DNA from: JBILCM01 sp044353165
GTDB taxonomy: Bacteria > Bacillota > Bacilli > Paenibacillales > YIM-B00363
Direction of reading: 5' to 3'
DNA length: 14,742 nt
Assembly (NCBI GenBank): GCA_044353165.1
Contig: JBILCM010000057.1
Span: forward strand, 1 to 14,742
The notes under the pieces were generated by a model that was not told where the DNA came from, ran no database searches, and worked only from the letters and a program-made list of their open reading frames with translations. Positions 6,644-13,045 of the stretch are shown here, one piece after another. The number at the start of each line of letters is the position of its first letter. Position 1 is the stretch's first letter. A program made the position numbers and the translations under genes.

Positions 6644-7222
6644 ATGAAATTTGGTGCACATGAAGTATTGGAAGCTTCCGAAATTTTAACAGAAAAGACG
6701 AATCTCATCAACCACCTCGCGCTCTACGAGCAGGAAGCGCAAGATGATCAGTTGCGTTCGATGATTCGTCGACAACTCGATGCTGCAATGCAAGCCTATG
6801 ATGTATTGGTTGCTTATACCCATGATGCAAGCGCGCGTCAAGGCATGATCTCACCGACTCAACAGCCAGAGCCCAGCATTGAAAACATCAAATATGGTTT
6901 GCGCAACCCGCAACCTTATGCACCACAACGCACAGGTAAATTCAATGATGTGATGATTCAAAAAGCGTTGCTGAATTGGCACAAAGCATCCGCGTCAAGC
7001 CATATCCAGCGAGGTTTGGAAGTATCTGATCCCAATCTGCGTCAGATGTTTCTTAACGGCGCGATCACATGCTTCAACCAAGCATATGAGACGTTCTTGT
7101 TCATGAATCAACAAGGAACATATCAAGTGCCTTCACTTGACAATCACACAGCCAAAACATATTTGCACACGTTCCAACAGATGAACAATCAAGCTGCTAA
7201 CCCGAACGTTTTTAATCAATAG
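6644..7222 (+). CDS. Spore coat protein, Coat F (CotF) family
   Basis: A 192-residue soluble, mostly helical protein of the Coat F family with a ferritin-like fold. The C-terminal Coat F domain spans roughly residues 100-170: MIQKALLNWHKASASSHIQR, then DPNLRQMF and CFNQAYETFLFMNQQG. The N-terminal half (AHEVLEASEILTEKTNLINH, LYEQEAQDDQLRSMIRRQLD) forms a second helical bundle of the same type. The tail is rich in Asn and Gln, and Pro/Gln-rich stretches separate the halves, as in related spore proteins. GAAGGAGAT 11 bases upstream sets ATG 6644; in-frame ATG 6632 overlaps that site and is rejected. The upstream promoter suggests forespore rather than mother-cell expression. It is monocistronic, closed by a strong terminator. 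Confidence 0.88.
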   Translation: MKFGAHEVLEASEILTEKTNLINHLALYEQEAQDDQLRSMIRRQLDAAMQAYDVLVAYTHDASARQGMISPTQQPEPSIENIKYGLRNPQPYAPQRTGKFNDVMIQKALLNWHKASASSHIQRGLEVSDPNLRQMFLNGAITCFNQAYETFLFMNQQGTYQVPSLDNHTAKTYLHTFQQMNNQAANPNVFNQ

Positions 7223-7241
7223 AACGCAAATAAACGATTAG

Positions 7242-7270
7242 AAAGAGCACCTCTTCAGGGGTGCTCTTTT
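7242..7270 (+). terminator. Rho-independent terminator of the Coat F gene
   Basis: AAAGAGCACC at 7242-7251 pairs with GGTGCTCTTT at 7260-7269, extended by a T-G and a C-G pair to a TTCA tetraloop (7254-7257), ending in a T run. The A-rich left arm means it could also work in reverse. Confidence 0.9.
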
Positions 7271-7271
7271 G

Positions 7272-7280
7272 TGTTAGAAT
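7272..7280 (+). promoter_or_regulatory. Candidate extended -10 promoter of the CapA-family gene
   Basis: TGTTAGAAT has a TGn extension and a -10 hexamer matching TATAAT at five of six positions. The place of a -35 is taken by the terminator stem of the preceding gene and matches poorly. The start would lie near 7287, about 24 bases before the ATG. Confidence 0.4.
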
Positions 7281-7310
7281 AAAGCGATCGATGATGTAAG
7301 GAGAACGGAC

Positions 7311-8507
7311 ATGCGGGAAAGTAGAACTCAATTGCATCAGCGTCTTCGCCAGCGCAGAAGACACCAAAGGTTTGTGGCCTGGACTTTCATATTCCTCTTT
7401 CTAGCAGGAGGCTTCGGCCTATGGCAATGGTCGACGTTAGAACACACGGAAGAACGTATAGTCTCTTCCCCCCTTGTTCAAGAAACGAAACAAGAAACAA
7501 AAAATACAGTGCTCAGTGCTCCGTCAGCATCTGCCAAGAAGTCTGTGCAATTGAGTTTCGTAGGAGATATTTTGTTGGGGGAATACGTTGGAACACTTAT
7601 GGCAGACCAAGGTTTTGCATACCCCTACGTGCATGCTCGTGCTGATCTGCACCGTGCAGATGTGACAGTAGGCAATTTAGAGACTGCGGTTACGGATCCG
7701 AAGCCTAAGCCTGGCTTGAAACCCTATGAGTTTCGCAGCGATCCGGCAACAATACCTGCCTTCGCTGAAGCGGGATTTGATCTCGTGAACTTAGCGAATA
7801 ACCATACGATGGATTTCGGGGCGGATGGATTAAGAGATACGATGAACCATCTGTTGGCGAACAGTATTCTTCATGTGGGTGCTGGAGAAAATGCGGATGG
7901 GGCGTATAAGGCGGTCTTTGTTCAGAAGAATGATATTCGGATGGCTTTCTTGGGGTTTTCCCGGGTAATTCCCAATGGCAATTGGAAAGCAGGCCCTGAG
8001 AAGATTGGCTTGGCTGAAACCTATGATTACCGCCGACCGATTCAAGCGATCGAGACGGCAAGTCGCAATGCGGATGTTGTCATTGTACTGGTACATTGGG
8101 GAGAAGAGCGTGCGACAGCGCATGACCCGATCAAGCAAGGTGAACTGGGTCGGCGCTTCATTGATGCAGGTGCAGATCTGGTCATCGGAACCCATCCTCA
8201 TATTCTGCAAGGATTTGAATATTACAAAGACCGTTGGATTGCCTATAGCTTAGGAAATTTTATATTCACGAAATCAACGAATCCGCTTACGTATGAGTCG
8301 GGCATATTGGACGCGATGTGTGAGAAGAGCGGTGCCTGCGCATTGAACTTTAAGCCTTATGCGGTTGTTACGCCACAACCGCAACAGATGGCTGCAAAGC
8401 AATCACAACGCTTATTTCAACACTTGTCATCCATTTCTGTAGGAGCAATGGTCACAGATTCCGGCGCAGTGTTACCGACACAAGCGAGTGACCCTATGGC
8501 AAGATAA
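7311..8507 (+). CDS. CapA-family (poly-gamma-glutamate synthesis/PgsA-like) membrane-anchored metallophosphatase-fold protein
   Basis: A 398-residue protein with a very basic N terminus (1-20), one membrane anchor (about 22-40) and an extracytoplasmic catalytic-type domain (78-340). Motifs of the CapA/PGA_cap family occur in order: SFVGDILLGE (82-91), TVGNLETAVT (119-128), NLANNHTMDFG (160-170), then VHWGEE, IGTHPHILQG and SLGNFIF, the His, Asp and Asn pattern of a calcineurin-like metallophosphatase fold. In PgsBCA systems PgsA (about 380 aa) helps polymerise or export poly-gamma-glutamate, but no pgsB or pgsC homologue is in the window, so a stand-alone role in cell-envelope phosphoester or polymer chemistry is as likely. 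AAGGAGA lies 6 bases before the ATG. It converges on the HD-GYP gene with a 37-base gap. Confidence 0.88.
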   Translation: MRESRTQLHQRLRQRRRHQRFVAWTFIFLFLAGGFGLWQWSTLEHTEERIVSSPLVQETKQETKNTVLSAPSASAKKSVQLSFVGDILLGEYVGTLMADQGFAYPYVHARADLHRADVTVGNLETAVTDPKPKPGLKPYEFRSDPATIPAFAEAGFDLVNLANNHTMDFGADGLRDTMNHLLANSILHVGAGENADGAYKAVFVQKNDIRMAFLGFSRVIPNGNWKAGPEKIGLAETYDYRRPIQAIETASRNADVVIVLVHWGEERATAHDPIKQGELGRRFIDAGADLVIGTHPHILQGFEYYKDRWIAYSLGNFIFTKSTNPLTYESGILDAMCEKSGACALNFKPYAVVTPQPQQMAAKQSQRLFQHLSSISVGAMVTDSGAVLPTQASDPMAR

Positions 8508-8523
8508 AAAACTTGGCGTTTTT
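8507..8523. terminator. Weak, possibly bidirectional hairpin between convergent genes
   Basis: AAAAAC (8507-8512) pairs with GTTTTT (8518-8523) around the 5-base loop TTGGC. A run of A on one side and T on the other would give a U tract on either strand. It overlaps the CapA stop codon. The stem is short and mainly A-T, so its strength is doubtful. Confidence 0.3.
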
Positions 8524-8544
8524 GTAAGATGGACCGCGAGAGCG

Positions 8545-9720
8545 TTACATAACCGGATCAGCAACAAGGTCTCTATATTGGTCTCGGACGCTCAGAAGAA
8601 CGGGCAATTGTTGGAAGAACACATCCACAACGGAAGGATCGAAGTGACCGCCGCGCTCTTCTTGAAACAATTGCACAATCCGATCCATGGGCCACGCTTT
8701 CTTATATACACGGTCGCTCGCCAATGCGTCAAACACGTCTGCAACAGCTGTAATTCTGCCGAAAATATGGATTTGCTCACCCTTAAGACCGTAGGGGTAC
8801 CCTTGGCCGTTCCATTTCTCATGATGTTGGGAAGCGACGGTGGCTGCTGTCTGTAATAGACGACGCTTCGAATTTTTAAGTAAATTGTACCCGACTATGG
8901 TATGCGTCTTCATTAAGTCGTGTTCATCATCGGTCAATTTACCTGGTTTCTTTAACACTTCATCGGGGATCGCCACTTTACCGATATCATGCATCGGGGA
9001 GACGATCTTCAATAGTTCTGCTTCGATTTGCGTCAATCCTAAACCAAGAGCGATGATGTAGGAGTACTCCGCCACTCGCTTCACATGATTTCCAGTTTCT
9101 TTGGACCGGCTTTCTCCAATTTCTCCCATCGTAAAAATAATTTCTTTCTGTGTCTCCTCAATTTCATTCTGCAGCATGACAGATTCAATCGATTTTCCCG
9201 CATAAGAAGCGGCAAGAGACAAATATTCCAAGTCTCGGTTCGAAAACACTTCATTCTGTGTCATCTTGTTAATGGCTTGATAGGCGCCAATCGTCCGACC
9301 TTCATTGTTACGGAACGGTACGACAAGCAAGGCTTTCGTGTGATACCCCGTTTGCTTGTCCACGGCAAGAGCCCCGCTGCGCAACTCATGGTGGAATAAG
9401 CTATTTGAATAAGCATCATCGATAAAAATGGGTTCACCAGAAGAAATAGACAATCCAACCAGACCCGAATGTCTTGGAATTCGGATCTCATCTACACCGT
9501 GGGCGACGGTTGTGAACAATTCATCCGTTCGCTCATCAATCAGCCATACCGAACACCGATCGGCAACAATCATTTCACGGCCCATATTTGCCATCAACAA
9601 CAAAACTTTCTGCAGTGATCTTTCATTAGCGATTTTCGCGGCATAATCAAATATGATGTGAAGCATCTGTTCTGAATCGATATCTTCCCTGTGAACCTGA
9701 TCATCCGTACGGTCGAGCAT
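8545..9720 (-). CDS. GAF-HD-GYP protein, predicted cyclic-di-GMP phosphodiesterase
   Basis: A 391-residue soluble signalling enzyme. Residues about 25-180 form a GAF sensor domain (ADRCSVWLIDERTDELFT, IPRHSGLVGLSISSGEPIFI, KALLVVPFRN), followed by a short helix and an HD-GYP domain (about 190-385). The metal and catalytic set is intact: H212 (GNHVKRVAEY), H244-D245 (MHDIGKVAIPDEVLKK), H273 (KTHTIVGYNLL), H299-H300-E301 and the GYP triad at 307-309 (KWNGQGYPYG), then AVADVFDALASDR. HD-GYP enzymes hydrolyse c-di-GMP to pGpG and GMP. The start is ATG 9720, with AAGGAGG 11 bases upstream; the frame is open to 9840, but that stretch is AT-rich intergenic sequence. No transmembrane segment or receiver domain is present. 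It diverges from the guanylate-kinase-like gene. Confidence 0.9.
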   Translation of the reverse strand: MLDRTDDQVHREDIDSEQMLHIIFDYAAKIANERSLQKVLLLMANMGREMIVADRCSVWLIDERTDELFTTVAHGVDEIRIPRHSGLVGLSISSGEPIFIDDAYSNSLFHHELRSGALAVDKQTGYHTKALLVVPFRNNEGRTIGAYQAINKMTQNEVFSNRDLEYLSLAASYAGKSIESVMLQNEIEETQKEIIFTMGEIGESRSKETGNHVKRVAEYSYIIALGLGLTQIEAELLKIVSPMHDIGKVAIPDEVLKKPGKLTDDEHDLMKTHTIVGYNLLKNSKRRLLQTAATVASQHHEKWNGQGYPYGLKGEQIHIFGRITAVADVFDALASDRVYKKAWPMDRIVQLFQEERGGHFDPSVVDVFFQQLPVLLSVRDQYRDLVADPVM

Positions 9721-9821
9721 TCCGCTTGACACCTCCTTCGTAAGAGCAGAAAGCGGAATACAAATATAATTTATCTTATCAAAGGCGTTACTAAATCGCA
9801 CCATTTTTTTGTAAAAATGTT

Positions 9822-9850
9822 TTGAATTATTTACCTTCACGGTATATCAT
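9822..9850 (+). promoter_or_regulatory. Sigma-A promoter of the guanylate-kinase-like gene
   Basis: TTGAAT (9822-9827, four of six to TTGACA) and TATCAT (9845-9850, five of six to TATAAT) are separated by exactly 17 bases. Transcription from about 9857 gives a leader of about 32 bases holding AAGGTGGAGG. A clear promoter for the divergent HD-GYP gene was not found. Confidence 0.6.
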
Positions 9851-9888
9851 AGTACCAACATATTAAACAAAAGGTGGAGGCGGCGTCT

Positions 9889-10473
9889 ATGGTCACCCAT
9901 GCGAATGAGTTTATCTTTATATTTACGGGTCCGGACGGTTCCGGTCGAAAGACGACTGCCGATGCGGTAGGGTTGACCTTAGGTTTGAAGAAAGTGATCT
10001 CATATACGACCAGAACGAAAAGACCGATCGAGGAAGATGGACAAGACTACCATTTTGTAACAGAAACGGATTTTCATAAGGCAGTGGAGAACGGTGAATT
10101 TATCGAGCAACTGAACATTGGCGGTTACCTCTACGGGATCAAAGGGAAAGATATTGAAACGGGTGTTGCGGAGGGAAGTATTTATCTCATTCTGAATCGG
10201 CATGGCACAGAATTGATTCGAAAACTGTACGGCGAAAGAGTGATACGGATCTTTGTTTATGCAGACCGGAACACAATTGTCCAAAGGCAGAGGGAAGACG
10301 GTCTTACGGAACAAGAAATTCAATCGAAGCTGGTTGATTATGATGAAGACATCAATTATGCTCCGCACTGTGAGCACAGCGTAGAAAATATCGGAGATCT
10401 AGGGCATACGGTTTTTCATGTGACGAATGTGATTGAAGAGTATCTGGATCGGGATTTGATTGACAAAGATTAA
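9889..10473 (+). CDS. Guanylate-kinase-like protein with an altered P-loop
   Basis: A 194-residue protein of guanylate-kinase size and layout, most likely a paralogue of housekeeping Gmk. The GMP-binding region is well kept: SYTTRTKRPIEEDGQDYHF at 38-56 (S38, R42, R45, D53, Y54), then a GEFIEQ segment and GYLYGIKGKDIE at 79-90. The phosphate-binding loop reads GPDGSGRKT (14-22) in place of GPSGxGKST, so the usual Walker lysine is Arg20 and the lysine follows at 21. The lid stretch RQREDGLTEQEIQSKL (133-148) is present. Whether it still phosphorylates GMP, or binds another nucleotide, cannot be told. The start at ATG 9889 has AAGGTGGAGG 8 bases upstream; GTG 9874 lies inside that site and is rejected. 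The gene has its own promoter and terminator. Confidence 0.78.
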   Translation: MVTHANEFIFIFTGPDGSGRKTTADAVGLTLGLKKVISYTTRTKRPIEEDGQDYHFVTETDFHKAVENGEFIEQLNIGGYLYGIKGKDIETGVAEGSIYLILNRHGTELIRKLYGERVIRIFVYADRNTIVQRQREDGLTEQEIQSKLVDYDEDINYAPHCEHSVENIGDLGHTVFHVTNVIEEYLDRDLIDKD

Positions 10474-10501
10474 ACGGAAGAAAATAAGTAGAATCGAAAG
10501 C

Positions 10502-10537
10502 AGTGTTTCATGCCGGAAAGGGGTGAAGCACTTTTTT
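10502..10537 (+). terminator. Rho-independent terminator of the guanylate-kinase-like gene
   Basis: AGTGTTTCA (10502-10510) pairs with TGAAGCACT (10524-10532) with one T-G wobble; CC/GG pairs may extend it inside the loop. Six T follow. It separates this gene from the urt promoter region. Confidence 0.85.
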
Positions 10538-10613
10538 GTTTTAAAATGATAAAAAACATAACACCATATTAGAATATTCGGCTCAAAAATCTAAAATACG
10601 GCTACTAACGATC

Positions 10614-10672
10614 ATATAATGTTATATATATGTAATATATTATTTAATTTTTAGAAATATATGTGAAATATA
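10614..10672 (+). promoter_or_regulatory. A/T-only block upstream of the urt promoter, possible UP element
   Basis: In these 59 bases there are only five G and no C, directly upstream of the -35. A/T tracts here can bind the RNA polymerase alpha subunit and bend DNA. Half-sites TGTTA (10620-10624) and TGTAA (10631-10635) resemble the GlnR box but lack their partner ACA halves. Confidence 0.4.
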
Positions 10673-10678
10673 TTGACA
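10662..10678 (+). promoter_or_regulatory. GlnR/TnrA nitrogen-control box
   Basis: TGTGA-AATATAT-TGACA fits the GlnR/TnrA core consensus TGTNA-N7-TNACA at every fixed position. Its right half lies on the -35 hexamer, which suggests repression, most simply by GlnR when nitrogen is plentiful. A urea importer is a logical nitrogen-controlled target. Whether GlnR or TnrA acts cannot be told from the sequence. Confidence 0.75.
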
Positions 10679-10701
10679 CAAAGAAACGTTGCCCCTATAA
10701 T
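10673..10701 (+). promoter_or_regulatory. Perfect-consensus sigma-A promoter of the urt operon
   Basis: TTGACA at 10673-10678 and TATAAT at 10696-10701 are both exact consensus and are separated by exactly 17 bases. The start should be near 10708, giving a leader of about 60 bases. The 8-bp palindrome ATTCGAAT (10700-10707) and a CGAACG/CGTTCG pair (10710-10715, 10738-10743) lie just downstream. Confidence 0.9.
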
Positions 10702-10768
10702 TCGAATAACGAACGATAAAGATAAATTATTAAAAAACGTTCGGAAAATTAATCGAGGAGTGGTATGA

Positions 10769-12010
10769 GTGAAGAAAAGTTTGTTGGTTTTGGTTTCATT
10801 GTTGTTAATCTTGACTTTGGCTTTATCGGCTTGTTCTTCGGCTGAAGAGGCAGTGGAAGAGGAGACAACACCGCCCGAAGAAGCGGCTGTGGCAGAAACG
10901 ATTAAAGTCGGGATATTACACAGCTTAAGCGGTACGATGGCCATCAGCGAAGTTTCCGTTAAAGATGCAGAGTTGCTCGCGATCGAAGAGATCAATGCGA
11001 AGGGTGGCGTGCTCGGTAAACAAATCGAGCCGATCATTGAAGATGGCGCATCCGATTGGCCAACATTCGCAGAGAAAGCGCGGAAGTTGATATCGAGCGA
11101 CCAAGTCGCTACGGTGTTCGGCGGATGGACTTCAGCAAGCCGTAAAGCGATGTTGCCTGTATTTGAAGAATTGAACGGTTTGTTATGGTATCCCGTTCAG
11201 TACGAAGGTTTGGAATCATCTCCTAACATCATGTATACTGGCGCGACAACGAACCAACAAATTGTACCTTCTGTCACTTGGCTCTTGGAAAACCGTGGCA
11301 AATCATTCTTCTTGCTTGGTTCGGACTACGTGTTCCCAAGAACAGCCAACTTGATTATTAAGAAACAACTGGAAGCTGAAGGCGGAAAGTTGGTAGGCGA
11401 AGAGTATACACCTCTCGGCCACACAGACTATGCAACAATCATCAGCAAGATTCAAGCAGCGAAACCTGATATTGTATATAACACATTGAATGGCGATAGC
11501 AACGTGGCATTCTTCAAGCAATTGAAAGATGCTGGAATCAGTGCGCAAGATCTGACAACATTGTCCGTATCGATCGCAGAAGAAGAAGTTCGCGGCATTG
11601 GTGCAGATATCTTGACGGGACACCTTGCAGCATGGAACTATTACCAAACGACAGCAACGCCTGAGAATGAAGCATTCGTGAAAGCTTACAAAGCCAAATA
11701 CGGCGAAGATCGTGTAACAGGCGATCCTATCGAAGCAGGCTATATCGCCGTTTACTTATGGGCTGCTGCAGTGGAGAAAGCTGGAAGCACAGACGTAGAT
11801 AAGGTAAAAGAAGCGGCCAAAGGATTGACGTTCCAAGCACCAGAAGGTTTGGTCACTGTTGATGGAGAAACTCAACATATTTACAAGAAAGTTCTCATCG
11901 GCGAAGTGCAAGCAGACGGTATGTTTAAGGAATTGTGGAGCACACCAGAGCCAGTAAAACCAGATCCATACCTCAAAGGTTATTCATGGGCTGAAGGTTT
12001 AAGCAACTAA
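10769..12010 (+). CDS. urtA: Urea ABC transporter, substrate-binding lipoprotein
   Basis: Extracytoplasmic urea receptor that delivers urea to the UrtBC permease. The 413 residues start with a lipoprotein signal peptide: basic MKKS, a hydrophobic core, and lipobox LSAC with lipidated C22, followed by an acidic, Glu- and Pro-rich linker (24-44). The mature part is a type I periplasmic-binding fold: TIKVGILHSLSGTMAISEVS, then INAKGGVLGKQIEPIIEDGA. The stretches WYPVQYEGLESSPNIMYTGA and FLLGSDYVFPRTAN, and the C-terminal YSWAEG region, are typical of UrtA/AmiC-like proteins rather than branched amino-acid LivJ. The start is GTG 10769, with GAGGAG 8 bases upstream; ATG 10765 is out of frame. It leads the operon behind a strong promoter. 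Urea rather than a short amide is supported by the full urt gene order. Confidence 0.92.
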   Translation: MKKSLLVLVSLLLILTLALSACSSAEEAVEEETTPPEEAAVAETIKVGILHSLSGTMAISEVSVKDAELLAIEEINAKGGVLGKQIEPIIEDGASDWPTFAEKARKLISSDQVATVFGGWTSASRKAMLPVFEELNGLLWYPVQYEGLESSPNIMYTGATTNQQIVPSVTWLLENRGKSFFLLGSDYVFPRTANLIIKKQLEAEGGKLVGEEYTPLGHTDYATIISKIQAAKPDIVYNTLNGDSNVAFFKQLKDAGISAQDLTTLSVSIAEEEVRGIGADILTGHLAAWNYYQTTATPENEAFVKAYKAKYGEDRVTGDPIEAGYIAVYLWAAAVEKAGSTDVDKVKEAAKGLTFQAPEGLVTVDGETQHIYKKVLIGEVQADGMFKELWSTPEPVKPDPYLKGYSWAEGLSN

Positions 12011-12053
12011 TCGATTGACTTATGTGTAGAGTGTCGTTTGCAGAAAGGGAGGC

Positions 12054-12107
12054 GGGGAAGCGCGGTGTGATGACCGTTCGCTTCCTCTTGTCTTTCTTGC
12101 ACAAGAA
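12054..12107 (+). promoter_or_regulatory. Intercistronic hairpins between urtA and urtB
   Basis: The first stem pairs GGAAGCG-CGG (12056-12065) with CCG (12074-12076) and CGCTTCC (12079-12085) through a TT bulge and an 8-base loop, extendable at its base by two pairs (12054-12055 with 12086-12087). The sequence that follows is pyrimidine-rich but has no clean T run. A second element, TTCTTGCACAAGAA (12094-12107), touches the urtB ribosome binding site AAGGGAG (12106-12112). Partial termination or mRNA stabilisation giving more UrtA than permease is the likely effect. Confidence 0.5.
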
Positions 12108-12121
12108 GGGAGAGTGATGGG

Positions 12122-13030
12122 ATGGAGGTCGTGTTTCTCCAATTTTTCAATGGCATCAGTGTGAGTTCAATCCTGTTGCTAGTCGCTTTAGGTCTGGCGA
12201 TTACGTTCGGTTTAATGAATGTGATCAACATGGCGCATGGCGAATTAATCATGATTGGCGCTTATTCGGCATATGTGATTCAAAACCTTTTTCTAGATTA
12301 TTTGCCCGCTGAACAGTTCGATCTGTACTTTATATTGGCATTGCCTGTTTCATTCATGGCTGCAGCTCTTGTCGGTTTGCTGATGGAAGTCGGATTGATT
12401 CGGTTTTTGTACGGTCGGCCTCTGGATAGTTTGCTTGCCACGTGGGGTGTGGGCATGATTCTACAGCAGGCGGCGCGCAGTATTTTTGGTGCTCCGAATG
12501 TCGCAGTCACCAGTCCCTCTTGGCTCAATGGCGGACTCACGATCGCTGAAGGATTGTTGTTGCCCTATAAGAGATTGTTTATTATCGCGCTTGTCATTTT
12601 TGTGTTGCTGGCTATGTTTATTTATATTTACCGCACTCGGGCCGGACGCAACATGCGTGCGGTCATGCAGAATCGGGACATGGCCTCATGTCTTGGGGTT
12701 TCAACCCGACGGGTGGACACAGTATCGTTCGCGATTGGCTCCGGTATCGCAGGCATTGCAGGATGCGCGTTGACGCTGTTGGGTCCGATCGGTCCATCGC
12801 TTGGTACTTATTATATTGTAGATGCTTTCATGGTTGTCGTGCTGGGTGGGGTTGGCAAGCTCATTGGTACATTCGCAGGTGCAACAGGGATTGGGATTAC
12901 GAACACGTTTTTTGAATCATGGACCACAGCATCGATTGCCAAAGTGCTCGTCTTTCTACTTGTTGTCGCTTTTCTACAATGGCGGCCGCGGGGACTCGTA
13001 GCGATGAAATCACGTGCGTTGGATGGATAG
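12122..13030 (+). CDS. urtB: Urea ABC transporter permease subunit UrtB
   Basis: One of two inner-membrane permeases of the urea importer, of the LivH-like branched-chain type. The 302 residues are almost wholly hydrophobic, with about eight membrane segments. The conserved N-terminal motif GLAITFGLMNVINMAHGELI lies at 24-43, and the cytoplasmic loop TRAGRNMRAVMQNRDMASCL carries the coupling-type sequence contacting the ATPase. GVSTRRVDTVSFAIGSGIAG and the C-terminal FVLLVVAF-QWRPRGL block are typical of UrtB. The start ATG 12122 has AAGGGAG 9 bases upstream. This is the short form found in Gram-positive bacteria; many proteobacterial UrtB proteins carry a long extra N-terminal domain that is absent here. 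It follows urtA after a 111-base gap with hairpins and precedes urtC by 15 bases. Confidence 0.9.
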   Translation: MEVVFLQFFNGISVSSILLLVALGLAITFGLMNVINMAHGELIMIGAYSAYVIQNLFLDYLPAEQFDLYFILALPVSFMAAALVGLLMEVGLIRFLYGRPLDSLLATWGVGMILQQAARSIFGAPNVAVTSPSWLNGGLTIAEGLLLPYKRLFIIALVIFVLLAMFIYIYRTRAGRNMRAVMQNRDMASCLGVSTRRVDTVSFAIGSGIAGIAGCALTLLGPIGPSLGTYYIVDAFMVVVLGGVGKLIGTFAGATGIGITNTFFESWTTASIAKVLVFLLVVAFLQWRPRGLVAMKSRALDG

Positions 13031-13045
13031 AGGAGGAAAAACCAC

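Noticed and set aside
9721..9840. 40-residue N-terminal extension of the HD-GYP protein
   Set aside because: The stretch is AT-rich promoter-like DNA with no ribosome binding site, while ATG 9720 has AAGGAGG upstream.
10620..10636. Second GlnR box upstream of urtA (TGTTA...)
   Set aside because: The left half fits, but the right half reads GTAAT instead of TNACA; low-complexity A/T sequence makes such half-matches likely by chance.
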